Source: Perognathus longimembris pacificus
Taxonomy: Eukaryota > Chordata > Mammalia > Rodentia > Heteromyidae
Reading direction: 5' to 3'
DNA: 64,000 nt
NCBI RefSeq assembly: GCF_023159225.1
Contig: NC_063176.1
Span: forward strand, 32,467,786 to 32,531,785
Below the pieces are notes generated by a model. It did not search any database. It was not told the DNA's origin and was given only the letters and a program-made list of their open reading frames with translations. Of this stretch, positions 36,119 to 48,347 are shown one piece after another. The position numbers and the translations under genes are program-made. Within the stretch, counting starts at the first letter, position 1, and each line of letters begins with the position of its first letter.

Positions 36119-36888
36119 GACAGAACCTATTTTAGCTTTGACAAATTGTGCTGCGATGAATGGAACCAACCCAGATGCCCCTCAGTAGACAAATGGATCA
36201 AGAAAATGTGCTACATACACGCAATGGAATTTTATGCCTCTATCAAAAAGAATGGCATTGCCCCATTCATAAGGAAATGGAAGGACTTGGAAAAAATTAT
36301 ACTAAGTGAAGTGAGCCAGACCCAAAAAACATGGACTCTATGGTTTCCCTCATAGGGAATAATTAGCACAGGTTTTGGCTAGTCACAGCAAAGGATCACA
36401 GAGCCTAATAGCTATGCCCCTATGAATGCATAAGATAATGCTAAGTGAATTGAACTCCATGTTATGGAAATGACTGTTATATCACTGTTGTAATTACTTT
36501 CAACATGCCATGTGAAACCGTAGCATCTATTGTTGATGATCCTCTTGTATCCCCTTCCTGTGGTTGTACCTGCACTATCACTGTATCTTATCTGAGTACA
36601 TTGGAAACTGTATATACTGGTATTAGAATTAGGAAAGTGAAAGGGAATACCAAAATCGAGAGACACGGGATAAAAAGACAAATGACTACAAAAGCAATGC
36701 TTGCAAAACTGTTTAGTGTAAACCAACTGAACAACTCATGGGGGGAGAGGGAAAGGGGAAAGGGGGAGAGAGAATGAGGGAGGAGATAACAAACAGCACA
36801 AGAAATGTATCCAATGAGTGACATGAAACTGGAACCTCTCTGTACATCACTTTGACAATAAATAAGAAAAAAAAAATGACAGAACCTA
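36119..36888 (+). mobile_element. L1 3' end with a tiny 5' inversion and TSD
   Basis: Perfect GACAGAACCTA repeats at 36119-36129 and 36878-36888 (16 bp with one mismatch if the preceding As are included). Inside, 36130-36160 is a 31-bp inverted piece (complement of the TTCATCGCAGCACAATTTG region). Plus-strand L1 follows from TGGAACCAACCCAGATGCCC to the A-tail. The two parts are adjacent in the element. The ORF2 end is readable but frame-broken. Confidence 0.92.
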
Positions 36889-39800
36889 AGGCAGAAAGCA
36901 ATGTGCTTACACTTTTCAGAAAAGTAAAATTTCAGAGAAAATGAGTGAAGGGAGCAGCAGTAGGAAGCAGATGAAAACAGTGTGAAGCTAATAGCAGCTG
37001 GTTACAGAAATGACCTTGGATTTAGAACAAAAATGGCTCATCAGCAAGACTCTGTGAATGTCTTTAAAGAGGATCTATGACAAAGAAAATTGTTTATATG
37101 CTAAGTTGCTTCTTTGACTCTTTGATCAGTGTTGCTTCATACATACTAGGTTGAGTGTCTTGGAGAATCTGCAAGTTGACTTACTCTTACACATCATCAG
37201 TGCCATGTAAAGTGAGATGGTCCCTGTAGGTCCTTGAGACACTTGACCTATCCATAAAAGAGAAGCAGCACAGTGTCAGTTTTAACAGTAGACATTCTGA
37301 ACTTAAGACAACTGTGGATGAAACCTTGATTAGTGCCTTAAATCTCTTCAAACTTAGTGAAGTTAAAGTCTCCATATCAAAAGATACATTTTACTGTGTT
37401 AATAACTGTGTTTCACACATAGCTTAATGTGAGAATTTATATACACTACATTCTCAGCCCAAGACCTACCATATTGCAGAAACAATACCATTTTAAACTC
37501 TAATAGTGTTGTATTTTTTTTAGTAACCTGTCATTGAAATATATCTGATATAGTAGGTATTTTTCCTCTCTAGAATGTAGGGGATAAATACAAAGCATCG
37601 CTAAAATATTGGTCTTATAGCAGGGCATATTTAGAGATTTAAACAATATTTAGGCAAGCAAAGAAAATTATTGTAAAAATTAGAAAAAAATTCAATGGGC
37701 AGATAACTTGATAATGCTGGATGTCATAACTTTAATCACATCTCTTATATCTGTTGAATGCATTTGTGGAAAGCTCTGAAGAGGGCTGGAATGGTTGCTC
37801 TCCCCTAGAGTACTTGTCTAGCATGTATAAGGTCCTGATTTCAAAACCCATGTGACAAAATTTTAAAAATAAATAACATGGAAAAAGTGCTAAATAGAAA
37901 GAAGGCAAAACTTTTATTTAAATAAAGGATTAATTCTGTACTGCATAGAAAGAATTGATATGGAGTTTTCCCTGGGAAATTAATTTCAGAAAATTGGATT
38001 TAATGACATTTACAGTTTACTTAGCATCAAAACCAAGCAAAGGACAGTTTTTAGTACTAACAGAATTGCAAATCTCATCTCTAAAAGAAATTGTCTTCGA
38101 AGTAACTATTTCTTGCAGACTTAATTACATGCATTTATACAGATAGAATACAATTTGATTTGATTTCCTGAAGAAATTGGAATTAGTTTCATTCTGGAGC
38201 TTACATAAAAATCATGAGTGAGAACAACTACATTTACCTAGTTCTTTCCCCACCCTCAAGAGAAATTATATTTTATGAATAGGTAATTAGAAAGTGCTTG
38301 TGACTCTAAAGGGGTCACGCAAGATAATTAACAACTCCCCTGTTAGAATTTTGAACAGATAATGAATGAAACACCAGACGTAGAGCAGATTATTCCATTT
38401 AGTATTGTTAAGGACTCCGCTGTAGCAAGAGGTTGATGGCGTGAGATACAGGCCCATTCTATATTCAGAACTGAAGCAGGGGCCAAAGACAACTTTTTAC
38501 ACTGTGACGGGTGTGGCCATTGCCAGTGTAGCAACGTGTATTAACTAGTTGTTTTGCTTTAATTAGAAGATGTCATTCTAATTCTTCCTGCATGTCATAA
38601 ATAAAGAAAATGAAGTTCTATGGGGGAAATCTCATCTTATTAAAAAAACAGGTAACAGTTATTACCCACCCACCCCCTCCCAAAGAAAGCATGTTAAAAG
38701 TGCACTAAAATTGTGCAATAAAAGTTTCTCCACAGCTTGGAAGTAGGGAAGTGAAATAAAGATTGAAGACCTACCAAATTATAAGGAAATAATTTTTTTC
38801 TACAGAAAGCCCAAGGATTTACTGACCATTTTCATCAAGGTCTATTTTCCATAATTGAATCAGTAGGTGGCCGGTCAATTCTAGTAAGAGAGAGCAGGGT
38901 AAGGAGGGTATAAGATAATGAATATTTTTGGAAAAAAAAGAAACAAGGAAACCTCTTGCTATATAAGGAAGGAAAGCTGAAGGTAAGGTAGATGACACGA
39001 TGAATAGGAATACAGTGAATACAAATGTGGAAATATCACAATGAAATAAATCCACATACACCACCTTGAATACCTAATGTGTGCAACACAAAGTAAATAA
39101 TCAATATGCATTATGTTTAAATAATTAACCCATGAAAATGAATTGGTGGCTTTTTCCAGAAGGAGTATTGACATTACATATATACAAGCAACAAAAATGT
39201 GAACTCCTAAATGAATTCATATTTCAGATATAAAATTGCTTCATAGGGTTATAAGAGTGTGAAATTATGCTTGTAAAGCTTTTTGCCTATAGTGCCCAAA
39301 GCTAGCTTTTTTATTTCTACCATACAATAATCTCTATCTTCTCAACTTAAAAATTATAATTCCAAATATTTTACAAATTGTATATAAATCAAAGCCATTT
39401 TCTCTTAGAGAATTACATTCTTCTTGGATAGGCCTGATAAACCATTCAAACTTGAAAGCACAGTCATTCTATAGTCTAATTTGAATTCTCTGCACATCTT
39501 CTTAACACTTTCTCCAATGTAGTTAACTCTTTAATTTATTTAATTGAAAATAATTTGCTTGTGTCACAGGAACTTATAAACACTATTTTTGAACTGTAAG
39601 TCCAGTGCCTTCTCCATTTGGCATAAACCTTTCAAGCAATTATCCAAAATATCTCAAAAACAAAATTATCTACAAACCAATTTTTAGTAAACAAGAGCTA
39701 GCTTTTAAGCCATAAGAAACCAAGCATTGTTATGACTATAGCCAGAACTAAAATCAATTGCTTAGCATTCCATATCTCTTCCTTCAATCTTAGTTTTCCA

Positions 39801-40688
39801 CTTAATATCACATGTGGAGAAAAACTGATTTATTTTAACATAAAGACAAATATAAATTTCTAACATGTCCTAGTGTGGCAAAACTAATCATAAAGCACCT
39901 GGAATATGAAGACAGACCAATAAATGAATGTATGGAGACATTGGGATGAATTTATTGACATATGAAAATTATATTACCTGTTAGATGTTACTAAAAATGG
40001 ATTAATATTCAAATATATTTGAAAATATACAGTGGAATTGTCAGAACAAAAGCAATTATTCACCCTTTCTATACAACCTTTTAATATATCACATGAGATA
40101 ATTTAATTCATGAACATATTCCTTGAAAGCAGTATTAATAAACATCTACCCAACATAGAATATGTTTTATTTTCTCAAAAGGAAAACACAAATTTTACTG
40201 ATGTGATTTTCAAAGAAATGATTAGCACACTCCAGTTCATAATGGGAAGGGATTTGTAGGTAATAAGGCACGGATGACTTATCAAGCTGCACCACTTCAA
40301 ACAAGAAGACATACTTTTTAGGAAGGTCTGGAGTCCCTTAGAGCCCTCTGCCTCTTCAGAAAAATTTTCTCAGCATTTTTACAGGATAAGAGAGACACAT
40401 CCCCAGATACTCAGTGAGGAATATAAAAAGCCCATCTTTGAAGAAATTTTGTAATTTCAACTCTACTAATAATTCAAGCACAGAAGCTTACAGTCTAGAG
40501 AGCTATAGATTTCTGACTTAAATGGTGCATTTTTATATAATAAGCACAATAATCAAGACCCCATTAGCTTATAGAAGAACTGTTTTATGTGAGTCTGAAG
40601 CACTTCACAATTATATTTGTGAACCATGTAAAACATTTACATAAGTAATGATCAAATGAAGATTACTTGGAGTAAATTCATACTTTTA
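36889..40688. other. Unassigned AT-rich sequence with one old ID remnant
   Basis: No gene recognised. A decayed ID-type tRNA SINE lies at about 37783-37870 (GGGCTGGAATGG, then CTTGTCTAGCATGTATAAGG). The rest shows no repeat I can name. Confidence 0.5.
37783..37870 (+). repeat. Old ID-type tRNA-derived SINE monomer
   Basis: Head GGGCTGGAATGGTTG, core GAGTACTTGTCTAGCATGTA and A-rich end. It lacks the second tRNA-like half that the younger copies carry, so it may be the ancestral monomer. Confidence 0.6.
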
Positions 40689-40776
40689 AAAATTATCAGA
40701 AGTGGTAAAGCTGTGGCTCCAGCGGTACTTCCTTAGCCTTAAGCAAAAGAGCTCAGGGATAGCGCCCACAGTTACC
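40689..40776 (+). repeat. SINE right-half fragment
   Basis: AGAAGTGGTAAAGCTGTGGC and AAGAGCTCAGGGATAGCGCC match the shared tRNA-like right half. The head is missing. Confidence 0.7.
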
Positions 40777-40799
40777 CTTAAGCAGCTTTACAAAACAGA

Positions 40800-41975
40800 T
40801 GGCATTTAACAAAGCTGTTTATGAATACACTATGTCTTGCTCAGTGACACATTTTTGTTTGTTTGTTTGTTTATTTTTACCATTCTACCTCCATTTCACC
40901 CACCCTTTCCCTTACTTAGTTTTCTGGTATAACCATGAGTTCTTGTTTTTTTTTTTTTTTGTTTGTTTTTTAATGTATTATTTTTTTTTCAAATTTTTAT
41001 TATCAAACTGATGTACAGAGAGGTTACAGTTTCATACGTTAGGCATTGGATACATTTCTTGTACTGTTTGTTACCTTGTCCCTCATGCCCCCCTCCCTCC
41101 CCCCCTTTCCCTACCCCCCCCCAGGTGTTCAGTTCACTTACACCAAACAGTTTTGCAAGTATTGCTTTTGTAGTTATTTCTCCTTTTTTACCCTGTGTCT
41201 CTCAAATTTGGTATTCCCTTTGAATTTCTTACTTCCAATACCAGTAAACATGGTTTCCAATATACTCATATAAGATTACAGAGATAGTGTAGGTACAACC
41301 ATAGGAAGGTGATACAAGAACATCATCAATAATAGAAACTACACATACACATAGGACGTTGAAAGTAGTTACAACTGTGATATAACAATTGTTTCCATAA
41401 CATGGAGTTTGTCATATCAAGAATCTGGAACCAACCCAGATGCCCCTCCATAGATGAATGGATCAGGAAAATGTGGTACATATACACAATGGAATTTTAT
41501 GCCTCTATCAGAAAGAATGACATTGTTCCATTTGTAAGGAAATGGAAGGACTTGGAAAAAGTTATACTAAGTGAAGTGAGCCAGACCCAAAGAAACATGG
41601 ACTCTGTGGTCTCCCTTATTGGGAATAATTAGTACAGGTTTAGGCAAGCCATAGCAGAGCATCACAAGGCCCAATAGCTATACCCTTATGAACACAAAAG
41701 ATGATGCTAAGTGAAATGAACTCCATGTTATGGAAACAATTGTTATATCACAGTTGTAACTACTTTCAACGTCCTATGTGTATGTGTAGTTTCTAACCAT
41801 GAGTTCTTGACAGCATTCTCCTTCCCCTCTCTGTAACTTACCAATATGCCCCATACCCTTCTTGAAAGTACTCATTCCTGGTGCTATTTTTATTGAGCTT
41901 TGACTTTTTTTTTCTACCAAAATCACACTATTTGAACTCTCCAAAGACTCTATTGTACTTCACTTAAAAGTAGGT
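40800..41975 (-). mobile_element. Older L1 3' region, host of a younger insertion
   Basis: 40800-40929 (TTATGAATACACTATGTCTTG, about 40818-40838) and 41810-41975 match the older L1 3' region also seen at 47070-47300 and 47560-47620. The younger L1 at 40946-41793 interrupts it. Confidence 0.6.
40930..41809 (-). mobile_element. Young 5'-inverted L1 with 16-bp TSD and internal inverted repeat
   Basis: TAACCATGAGTTCTTG lies at 40930-40945 and 41794-41809. From the left come a poly(T) tract and the 3' UTR in minus orientation, including a C-rich block (complement of the G4 tract) to 41409. Then 41410-41793 is in plus orientation, from the ORF2 end (FVISRIWNQPRCPSIDEWIR) into the 3' UTR. The two parts overlap by 76 nt of element sequence, giving a perfect inverted repeat 41334-41409 / 41719-41794. 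Confidence 0.95.
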
Positions 41976-42548
41976 CTTTAAAATAATGAAAAGGTCACGA
42001 CCATATCACTAATACAATTTGGGAATCATTTGACTTTCTTCAATGAAAAATTAAAAATTTCGATGTATTCAAGAAAATTACCTTACAAGAGAGAAAGCAC
42101 ACTGACCCCTATATTAAATCAAGGCTTTACAATGTGACTTCATTAAACTAAACTGAACTTCAGTATCATATTTTTCCTTTTTTCATTTTGTTTTACCCTG
42201 TATATAAATGCAGAAATAATTGTCCTTTAACTGTACAAACATATTTTACAGTGTAGAAAATTATAACCCGTGTTTAAATGTTATTTTCTTTTATGTTCAT
42301 AACTGAAAATATATAGTCTTCTATATTTATAAAATTTTTTCAGTTTATACTTACAGAACAACATACTTTTTTAGCAGTATAATCATTTATCTCTCCAAAG
42401 TAAAACATTTTGAGTTGTTTCTGAAATAATTTTTGTCCTTCTCAACAAGGTTCTGTGTATAAATGTTCAACATTTAGGTACAGATTTTCTTTTATGTGTA
42501 CCAAAGTGCAATAGATAACATATTATTAGATGTATTCATCTAATATTA
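41976..42548. other. Unassigned AT-rich sequence
   Basis: Nothing recognised. A small palindrome ATTAGATG-TATT-CATCTAAT sits just before the next SINE. Confidence 0.5.
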
Positions 42549-42752
42549 TTTTTTTCCAGCCCTGGGGTTTAAACTCAGGACCTGAGCACTGTCCCTGGCT
42601 TCATTTTGCTCAATGCTAGCACTCTACTGCTTGAGCCACAGCAACACTTCTAGCTTTTTCTGTTTATGTGGTACTGAGGAATTGAACCCCTCTACTCTAT
42701 TGTATAGAGTGCTCTATTGAGCACTCTACTGCTAAGCCACATTCCTAGCCCT
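42549..42752 (-). repeat. ID-headed dimeric SINE, diverged
   Basis: GCTAGCACTCTACTGCTTGA and GTGGTACTGAGGAATTGAAC match the family in minus orientation. The internal segment at 42690-42735 is partly duplicated (CTCTACT and AGTGCTCTATTGAGCACTCT). Confidence 0.85.
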
Positions 42753-43442
42753 AACATGCAGATTTGAAGTATTCACATTAGTAAGGTTTGAGAATGGTTT
42801 AAATCTATCATAAATAGGACCCACTTTAAACTTTAAAAATTGTCACCCATCCTAATGTGTTTTTTAATGTCCTGTTTTAGTTAATTCTTGACATCAACTT
42901 TTTCCTAGTTTCTCACACCTGTCATCTTCCTTTAGAGTCCACACAAATGAAATTTTGACATGTAATAATGTCTCTCTAATTGTGCTTGTTCTTGTTCTGC
43001 ATATTTCCAGAATGATTGATGTTGATACTGATAGATAAACCAATAAATTATTCCTTTTGAATAAAAAAAACCTTCTATTTTATAATTACATATTTTGTGA
43101 TAATTTATTTGTCAAAGCCTGAGGACTAAACCTAGTACCTAGGTGAGCTACTTCATTAGCTTTGAGGGAAGAAAAAGTATTCATTTCTTTCTAACTAACA
43201 ATGAGAATAAATGAATCTTAAATATGATTTTAGTGTAATAAGAAAATGTTAGATCATTGTCCTATATGTTTACACTATTTTGTGCTTAAATAATAGTTAC
43301 CCCAGATTTTCCAAAAGCTATTTTCCAAACTAGCTTAACTAGATTATTTCCACTTCAAATCATGAATTTCAAAGCATTATGCCATTAGCAAACTACTAGA
43401 GTATTACAATGGGGTTTTATCATGAGTCATGCAGAAGAATGA
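42753..43442. other. Unassigned AT-rich sequence
   Basis: No gene or clear repeat recognised. Confidence 0.5.
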
Positions 43443-45810
43443 CTAACTTTCTTTATTGTCAAAATGATGTACAGAGGGGTTACAGTTTCATACATAAGGT
43501 GGTGAGCACATTTCTTATCCAACTTGTTACTTCCTCCCTCATTTTCCCCTGCCTCTCACCTCCCCATTTCCTCCTCACCCACTTGAGTTGAGTAGTTTGC
43601 TTACACCATATAGTTTTGTAAGTAGTGCTGTTGCCTTGGTTTGTTTTTGTCCTTTGTCTCTCGATTTTGGTGTTCACTTTCCCTTCCCTAGTTCCAATAT
43701 ATGTGTATACAATACAATACCTAGGTACTAAAACCAGTTACAGTGCTATCAGATGTAAAACCATGGAAAGGAAATACTGGAAAAATGGGCACGGTTTCAC
43801 ATGGCATTTTGAGAATAACAACAGCAATGATATACCACTTGCCTCCATAACTTGAAGTTCATTTTGCTTAGCATCATCTTACGTGTTCATATGGACATAG
43901 TTATTGAGCTATTGTGATCTTCTTCTAGGACTTTCCTAGATGTGTACTAATTATTCCCAATGAGGGAAACCATAGAATCCATGTTTCTTTGGGTCTGGCT
44001 CACTTCACTTACTATGACTTTTCTAATTCCTTCCATTTCCTTATGAATGGGACATAAAATTCCATTATGTATATGCACCACGTATTCCTGATCCACTCTT
44101 CTACTGAGGGGCATCTGGGTTGGTTCCATATTTTAGTGATGACAAATTGTGCTGTGATGAACATAGTTGTGCTGGTCGCTTTGGTGTGGTCTTGCTTGTA
44201 ATCTTTTGGGTAGATGCTCAAAAGTGGGGCTGCTGGGTCACCAGGGAACTCTACGTTTAGCCTTCTGAGGAACTTTCATACTGCATTGCAGAGTAGTTGA
44301 ACAACTTTATACTCCCACCAATAGTGTTGTAGGGTTCCCTTTTGGCCACATCCCCTCCGGCATTGTTATTATTAGTTTTCCTGATAATGGACATTGTTAC
44401 TGAGGTGAGGTAGAATCTCAGTGTTGTTTTGATTTGCATTTCTTTTCTGGCCAGTGATGTAGAGCACTTCTTCATGTGTCTCTTGGCCATTCTCATTTCG
44501 TCTTCAGAGAAGTCTCTTTTTAGGTCTTTAGCCCATTTGTTCTTTGAGGATTTGTTTTGGAGGAATTTACTTTCATGAGTTCTATGTAAATTTTATGTAT
44601 GAGGCCTTTGTTGTATGACCAGTAAAGAATATCCGTGAATGTACTAAAGGCTGTCTATGACAAACCCATGCTGAGCCTTATACTTAATGGTGAAAAGTTA
44701 AAGCCATTTCCTTTAAAATCAGGAGCAAGAAAAGGATGTCCATTCTCTCCACTCCTCTTCAACATAGTACTAGAATTCCTAGCCAAAGCAATAAGGCAAG
44801 AAGTGGATATAAAGGCGATCCAAATGGGAAAAGATGAAGTTAAATTCTTTCTTTGCAGATGACATGATCCTGTATCTAAAGAACCCCATAGACTCTACTC
44901 CCAAGTTACTTGAGTGGATGCAAAACTGGCAAAGTAGCAGGATATAAAATAAACCCGCAAAAATCAATAGTTTTTCTATATGCCAACAATGTGCAGAGTG
45001 ATGTTGAAATCAGGAAAGCAACTTCTTTTGCAATAGCCTCAAAATACATAAAATACTTAGGAATAACATTTATCAAAGAAGTGAAAGACCTCTATGATTA
45101 ACATTGTGAAAATGGCAATATTGATAAAGGATATCTACATATTCAATGCAATACACATCAATATCCCAATTCAATGCAATACACATCAATATACCATTTC
45201 TTTAATCAAATAGAGGAAGCAATCCAGAAATTCATAGTGAACAATAAAAGATCCCGAATAGCAAAAACAATCCTAAGCAGAAAGAACAGTGCTGGAGGTA
45301 TTTCAATACCAAATTTAAAGTGTATTACAAAGATATTCTAATAAAAACAGCTTGTTATTGGCACAAGAACAGGTCTGAGGAACAATGGAACAGAAATGAA
45401 GACCCAGAAATGAACCTGTAGCACTATGGCTACTTAATTTTTGATAGAAGAGGTAAAAAATGTAGGATGGAAGAAAGCCCTTTCAACAAACGGTACTGGA
45501 AAAACTGGTTCAAAACTTGTAACAAACTAAAACTGTATCCTTATATATCACCCTGCACCAAAATCAATTCCAAATGGATCAAAGACCTCGAAGTAAAATC
45601 AGATACCTTGCAAACACTTCAAGAAGGCATAAGAGAAATACTTGGAATCCTTGTCACAGGATGAATTTTTCTTAATAAAGGCCCAGAAATGGAACAAATC
45701 AAAGAAAGATTGGACAAATGGGATTACATCAAACTACTGAGCTTCTGCATGGCAAAGGTAATAGCTTGCAAGGTAAATAGAAAGTCCACAGATTGAGAGA
45801 AGATCTAACT
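43443..45810 (-). mobile_element. Large 5'-inverted L1 (about 2.35 kb)
   Basis: 43449 to about 44634 is the L1 3' UTR and ORF2 C-terminus in minus orientation. From about 44635 to 45804 it is ORF2 RT and connector in plus orientation (motif [17 protein letters not shown] at 44728-44775; the Arg before Gly is Lys). The inverted part ends at GAGAGAAGATCT and the direct part begins at the next element bases (complement of CCAGTAAAGAATATC), so the breakpoints meet. The YADD region is lost through a frameshift near 44858. About 130 bp are missing near 45100. Direct repeat CTAACT (43443-43448, 45805-45810) is a weak TSD candidate. Confidence 0.88.
45141..45192. repeat. 28-bp tandem duplication within L1 ORF2
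   Basis: A 24-base unit starting ATTCAATGCAATACACATCA occurs at 45141-45164 and again, identically, at 45169-45192. It is single-copy in the full-length L1. Confidence 0.95.
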
Positions 45811-45844
45811 AATTTCCTTAACTCCCACATTATATGTTAGCTTC

Positions 45845-46010
45845 TGAAATAGCCTGGTGGCATACACCTGTACTCCCTCATACTTGGGAGTTGAAAGTCA
45901 TGGGGCTGTAGATGCTAGGCTGCACCTATCAAAAGCTTAGTGAGACCCCATTTCAATAAGTAAGCTGAGTGGGAAAGATAAGCTGAGTGGGAAGGATAGA
46001 TAGAAGGATC
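45845..46010 (+). repeat. Old B1-like (7SL-derived) SINE with short tandem tail
   Basis: CCTGGTGGCATACACCTGTA, GATGCTAGGCTGCACC and GTGAGACCCCATTTCA are B1/Alu-type blocks. The tail contains about three diverged copies of ATAAGCTGAGTGGGAA. Confidence 0.65.
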
Positions 46011-47018
46011 CCAGTCTGAAGTCAAATCCAAACATAAACATAACATACTACCTGAAAAGTAACTAAAAACACAACGGGTTTTATCAACATGTAGTCTAAC
46101 ATTGAAATATAATGATATGTTAATTAGTAAGAATTTCCATTTTTATTCTGAAACATCTAACAGTCTATTTAACAAATATATTTTAGTCACTACATGAAAC
46201 AGTAAGACATTTCTGCTAGTTTTTAGATAAGTGGGAATCATTATGTTCAATTTGTGTGCATTTGTTGGAGTAAGTGTAAATTTCTGTAGCAATTAAGTAC
46301 TTGATGGCTCTAATGATAGTATAAAAGAATGCTTCTTTCATAATAAAATTGTTTCTCTATTATTACATTAATTTATTTTTCTTTTTTATGTTAATCATCA
46401 GAAAATATGATCAAAATGTGTAGGTTTTCTATGTATCTTTAATCCACAATGATAAATCAGAGCAGGTCTGATAAAAATTAAAAGTGTTGAAAGATACTTG
46501 GGTGAAATTTGAATCATTACTTCAGAAATCACTGCCAACAGTCAGTCTTTTGTTATTGATAATGAGCTAGATTTTCTCAATGAGAATATTGTGAGTCCTT
46601 TTACTTATGATCATTTACATGATGATTGGAGTAGTTTTTGATAAAATTTGCTTATGCTATTGTAACAATTTGAGGATCACAGATTCAAACAAAATGATTT
46701 TACCACAAATGTAACACACTGTGTTTGGTTTCTTTTTTTTTCATCACTCAGAAAACACCTTAGAAAAACAAGGGGAAATTTATTTTGAGTCACTGTTTCA
46801 GAGGTTTCATACCACCATGACTGAGGCTAGGCTGAGCAAAATTGCTCACGGCATACAGGCCAGGAAGTGGGGTCAGGATCTAGACAGAGAGAGCAGAAGA
46901 AGAAACAGGCTTCAAGAATATTATCATAGGGATATATTTCCTTGAAGTAAGCTCCGCTAAAGAAAGCTTCCATCACCTCCCTATAGTACATCATTAATCT
47001 ATTAATTCCTGGATGCAT

Positions 47019-47316
47019 TCTTTTTAAAATTTTCTTTTTCTTTTTGTTACTCTGTGGGTTTTTTGTTATATAACAAAGTAGTTTATGAATACAATGTGTC
47101 TTGATCTATGTCACCCCTTCTACATTTTCTTTCCTTCCTCCCAACCCACCCCTTCATGCACTTTTCTTAATTTTTGAGGGATATGCAATGACTTATTGAC
47201 TGCATTTCCCCACCACTTCCTCCCTTTATCTGTTTACTCATCTTTCTTTACCCCCCTCTTTATCTTGAATGTACCCATTTCCTAGTGTTGATTTTGTTGG
47301 ACTTTCATCTACCATT

Positions 47317-47351
<35 letters not shown>

Positions 47352-48240
47352 GCCAGTCCTGGGCCTTGGACTCAGGGCCTGAGCACTGTCCCTGGCTTCT
47401 TCCCGCTCAAGGCTAGCACTCTGCCACTTGAGCCACAGCGCCGCTTCTGGCCGTTTTCTGTATATGTGGTGCTGGGGAATCGAACCTAGGGCCTCGTGTA
47501 TCCGAGGCAGGCACTCTTGCCACTAGGCTATATCCTCAGCCCCTTCATCTACCATTTCTAAAAGATTAAACTATTTGAGTTCTACATAGATTTTATTATA
47601 CTTCAGTTAGTCCATTGGTAACCACTTGAACACCATCCCCTGTGTTTGTTTATAGATTTATAGGCATATTCTAGTTGCCACAAATGAGGGAAAACGTAAC
47701 CTTTGTATCTGTGGGTCTGATTTACTTCACTTAATATAAATTTTCTCCAAGGCTTCACATCTCCTTATGAATGATGCAATACTCTTTCAAATAGATAAGT
47801 TTTAATCAAATCGCATATAAACAACACATTTTCTTAATCCTTTCATCCATTCAGGGGGAATCTTGGCTGATTCCATATCTTGTCTACGGTGAATAAGGCT
47901 GCAATGAACATGATTGTACCAATGGCTTTAGAGTAACCTTGTTTGTGTTCTATTGGATAAATGTCAAGGAGTAGAGTTTACTGAGTCATAGGGTAGTTTT
48001 ATGTTTAGTATTTTAGGAATTCCTTACTGCTTTCCTGAGTGGTTAAACGAGCTTACATTCACACAAATAGTATATGAGAGTTCCCTTTGGCTACATCCTC
48101 ACCAGTATTTGTTGTTTTCTTGATGACTGTCATTCTGACTGAGTAAAGTGAAATGTCAGTGTTGTTTTGATTGTCTTTCTCTTATGGGCAAAGATTTTGA
48201 GCAGTTCTTTGTGTGTCTACTGACCATCTTTACTTCTGAG
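47019..48240 (-). mobile_element. Older L1 3' end inside an LTR-like repeat
   Basis: Starts with a T-rich tail (47020-47045). It runs through the 3' UTR and ORF2 end (AGGCTGCAATGAACATGATT; TTCCCTTTGGCTACATCCTC) to about 48240. It is interrupted by the SINE at 47320-47543. Clearly more diverged than the 22-29 kb L1. Confidence 0.75.
47304..47559 (-). repeat. Young ID-headed dimeric SINE with 16-bp TSD and long poly(T)
   Basis: Perfect TTCATCTACCATTTCT at 47304-47319 and 47544-47559. Body 47320-47543 in minus orientation, with a run of about 30 Ts as its A-tail. Intact CpGs. The long pure tail and exact TSD mark one of the youngest insertions here. Confidence 0.96.
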
Positions 48241-48347
48241 TCCTCATTTCCTAATCAATTCTCAAAGCCCCTGAAATCTAATATGCTGGAAACCATGCTT
48301 TCAACACATGAGCTTTTTCAGGGGACATCTCTAATCCAAAATATAAT

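Larger units (their letters stand above)
46725..48347 (-). repeat. MaLR-like LTR split by an L1
   Basis: 46725-47018 (CTGTTTCAGAGGTTTCATAC, GGCCAGGAAGTGGGGTCAGG, ATCTATTAATTCCTGGATG) and 48240-48347 (CTTTCAACACATGAGCTTTT, GGGGACATCTCTAATCC) look like the two ends of one mammalian LTR of the ERVL-MaLR type in minus orientation, with AATAAA (complement near 46780). The family name is from memory. The L1 at 47019-48240 separates the parts. No coding part is present. Confidence 0.5.

Noticed and set aside
36505..36777. Open frame across an L1 3' UTR
   Set aside because: It is a chance frame in the G-rich L1 3' UTR. Equivalent frames occur in the other copies on both strands.
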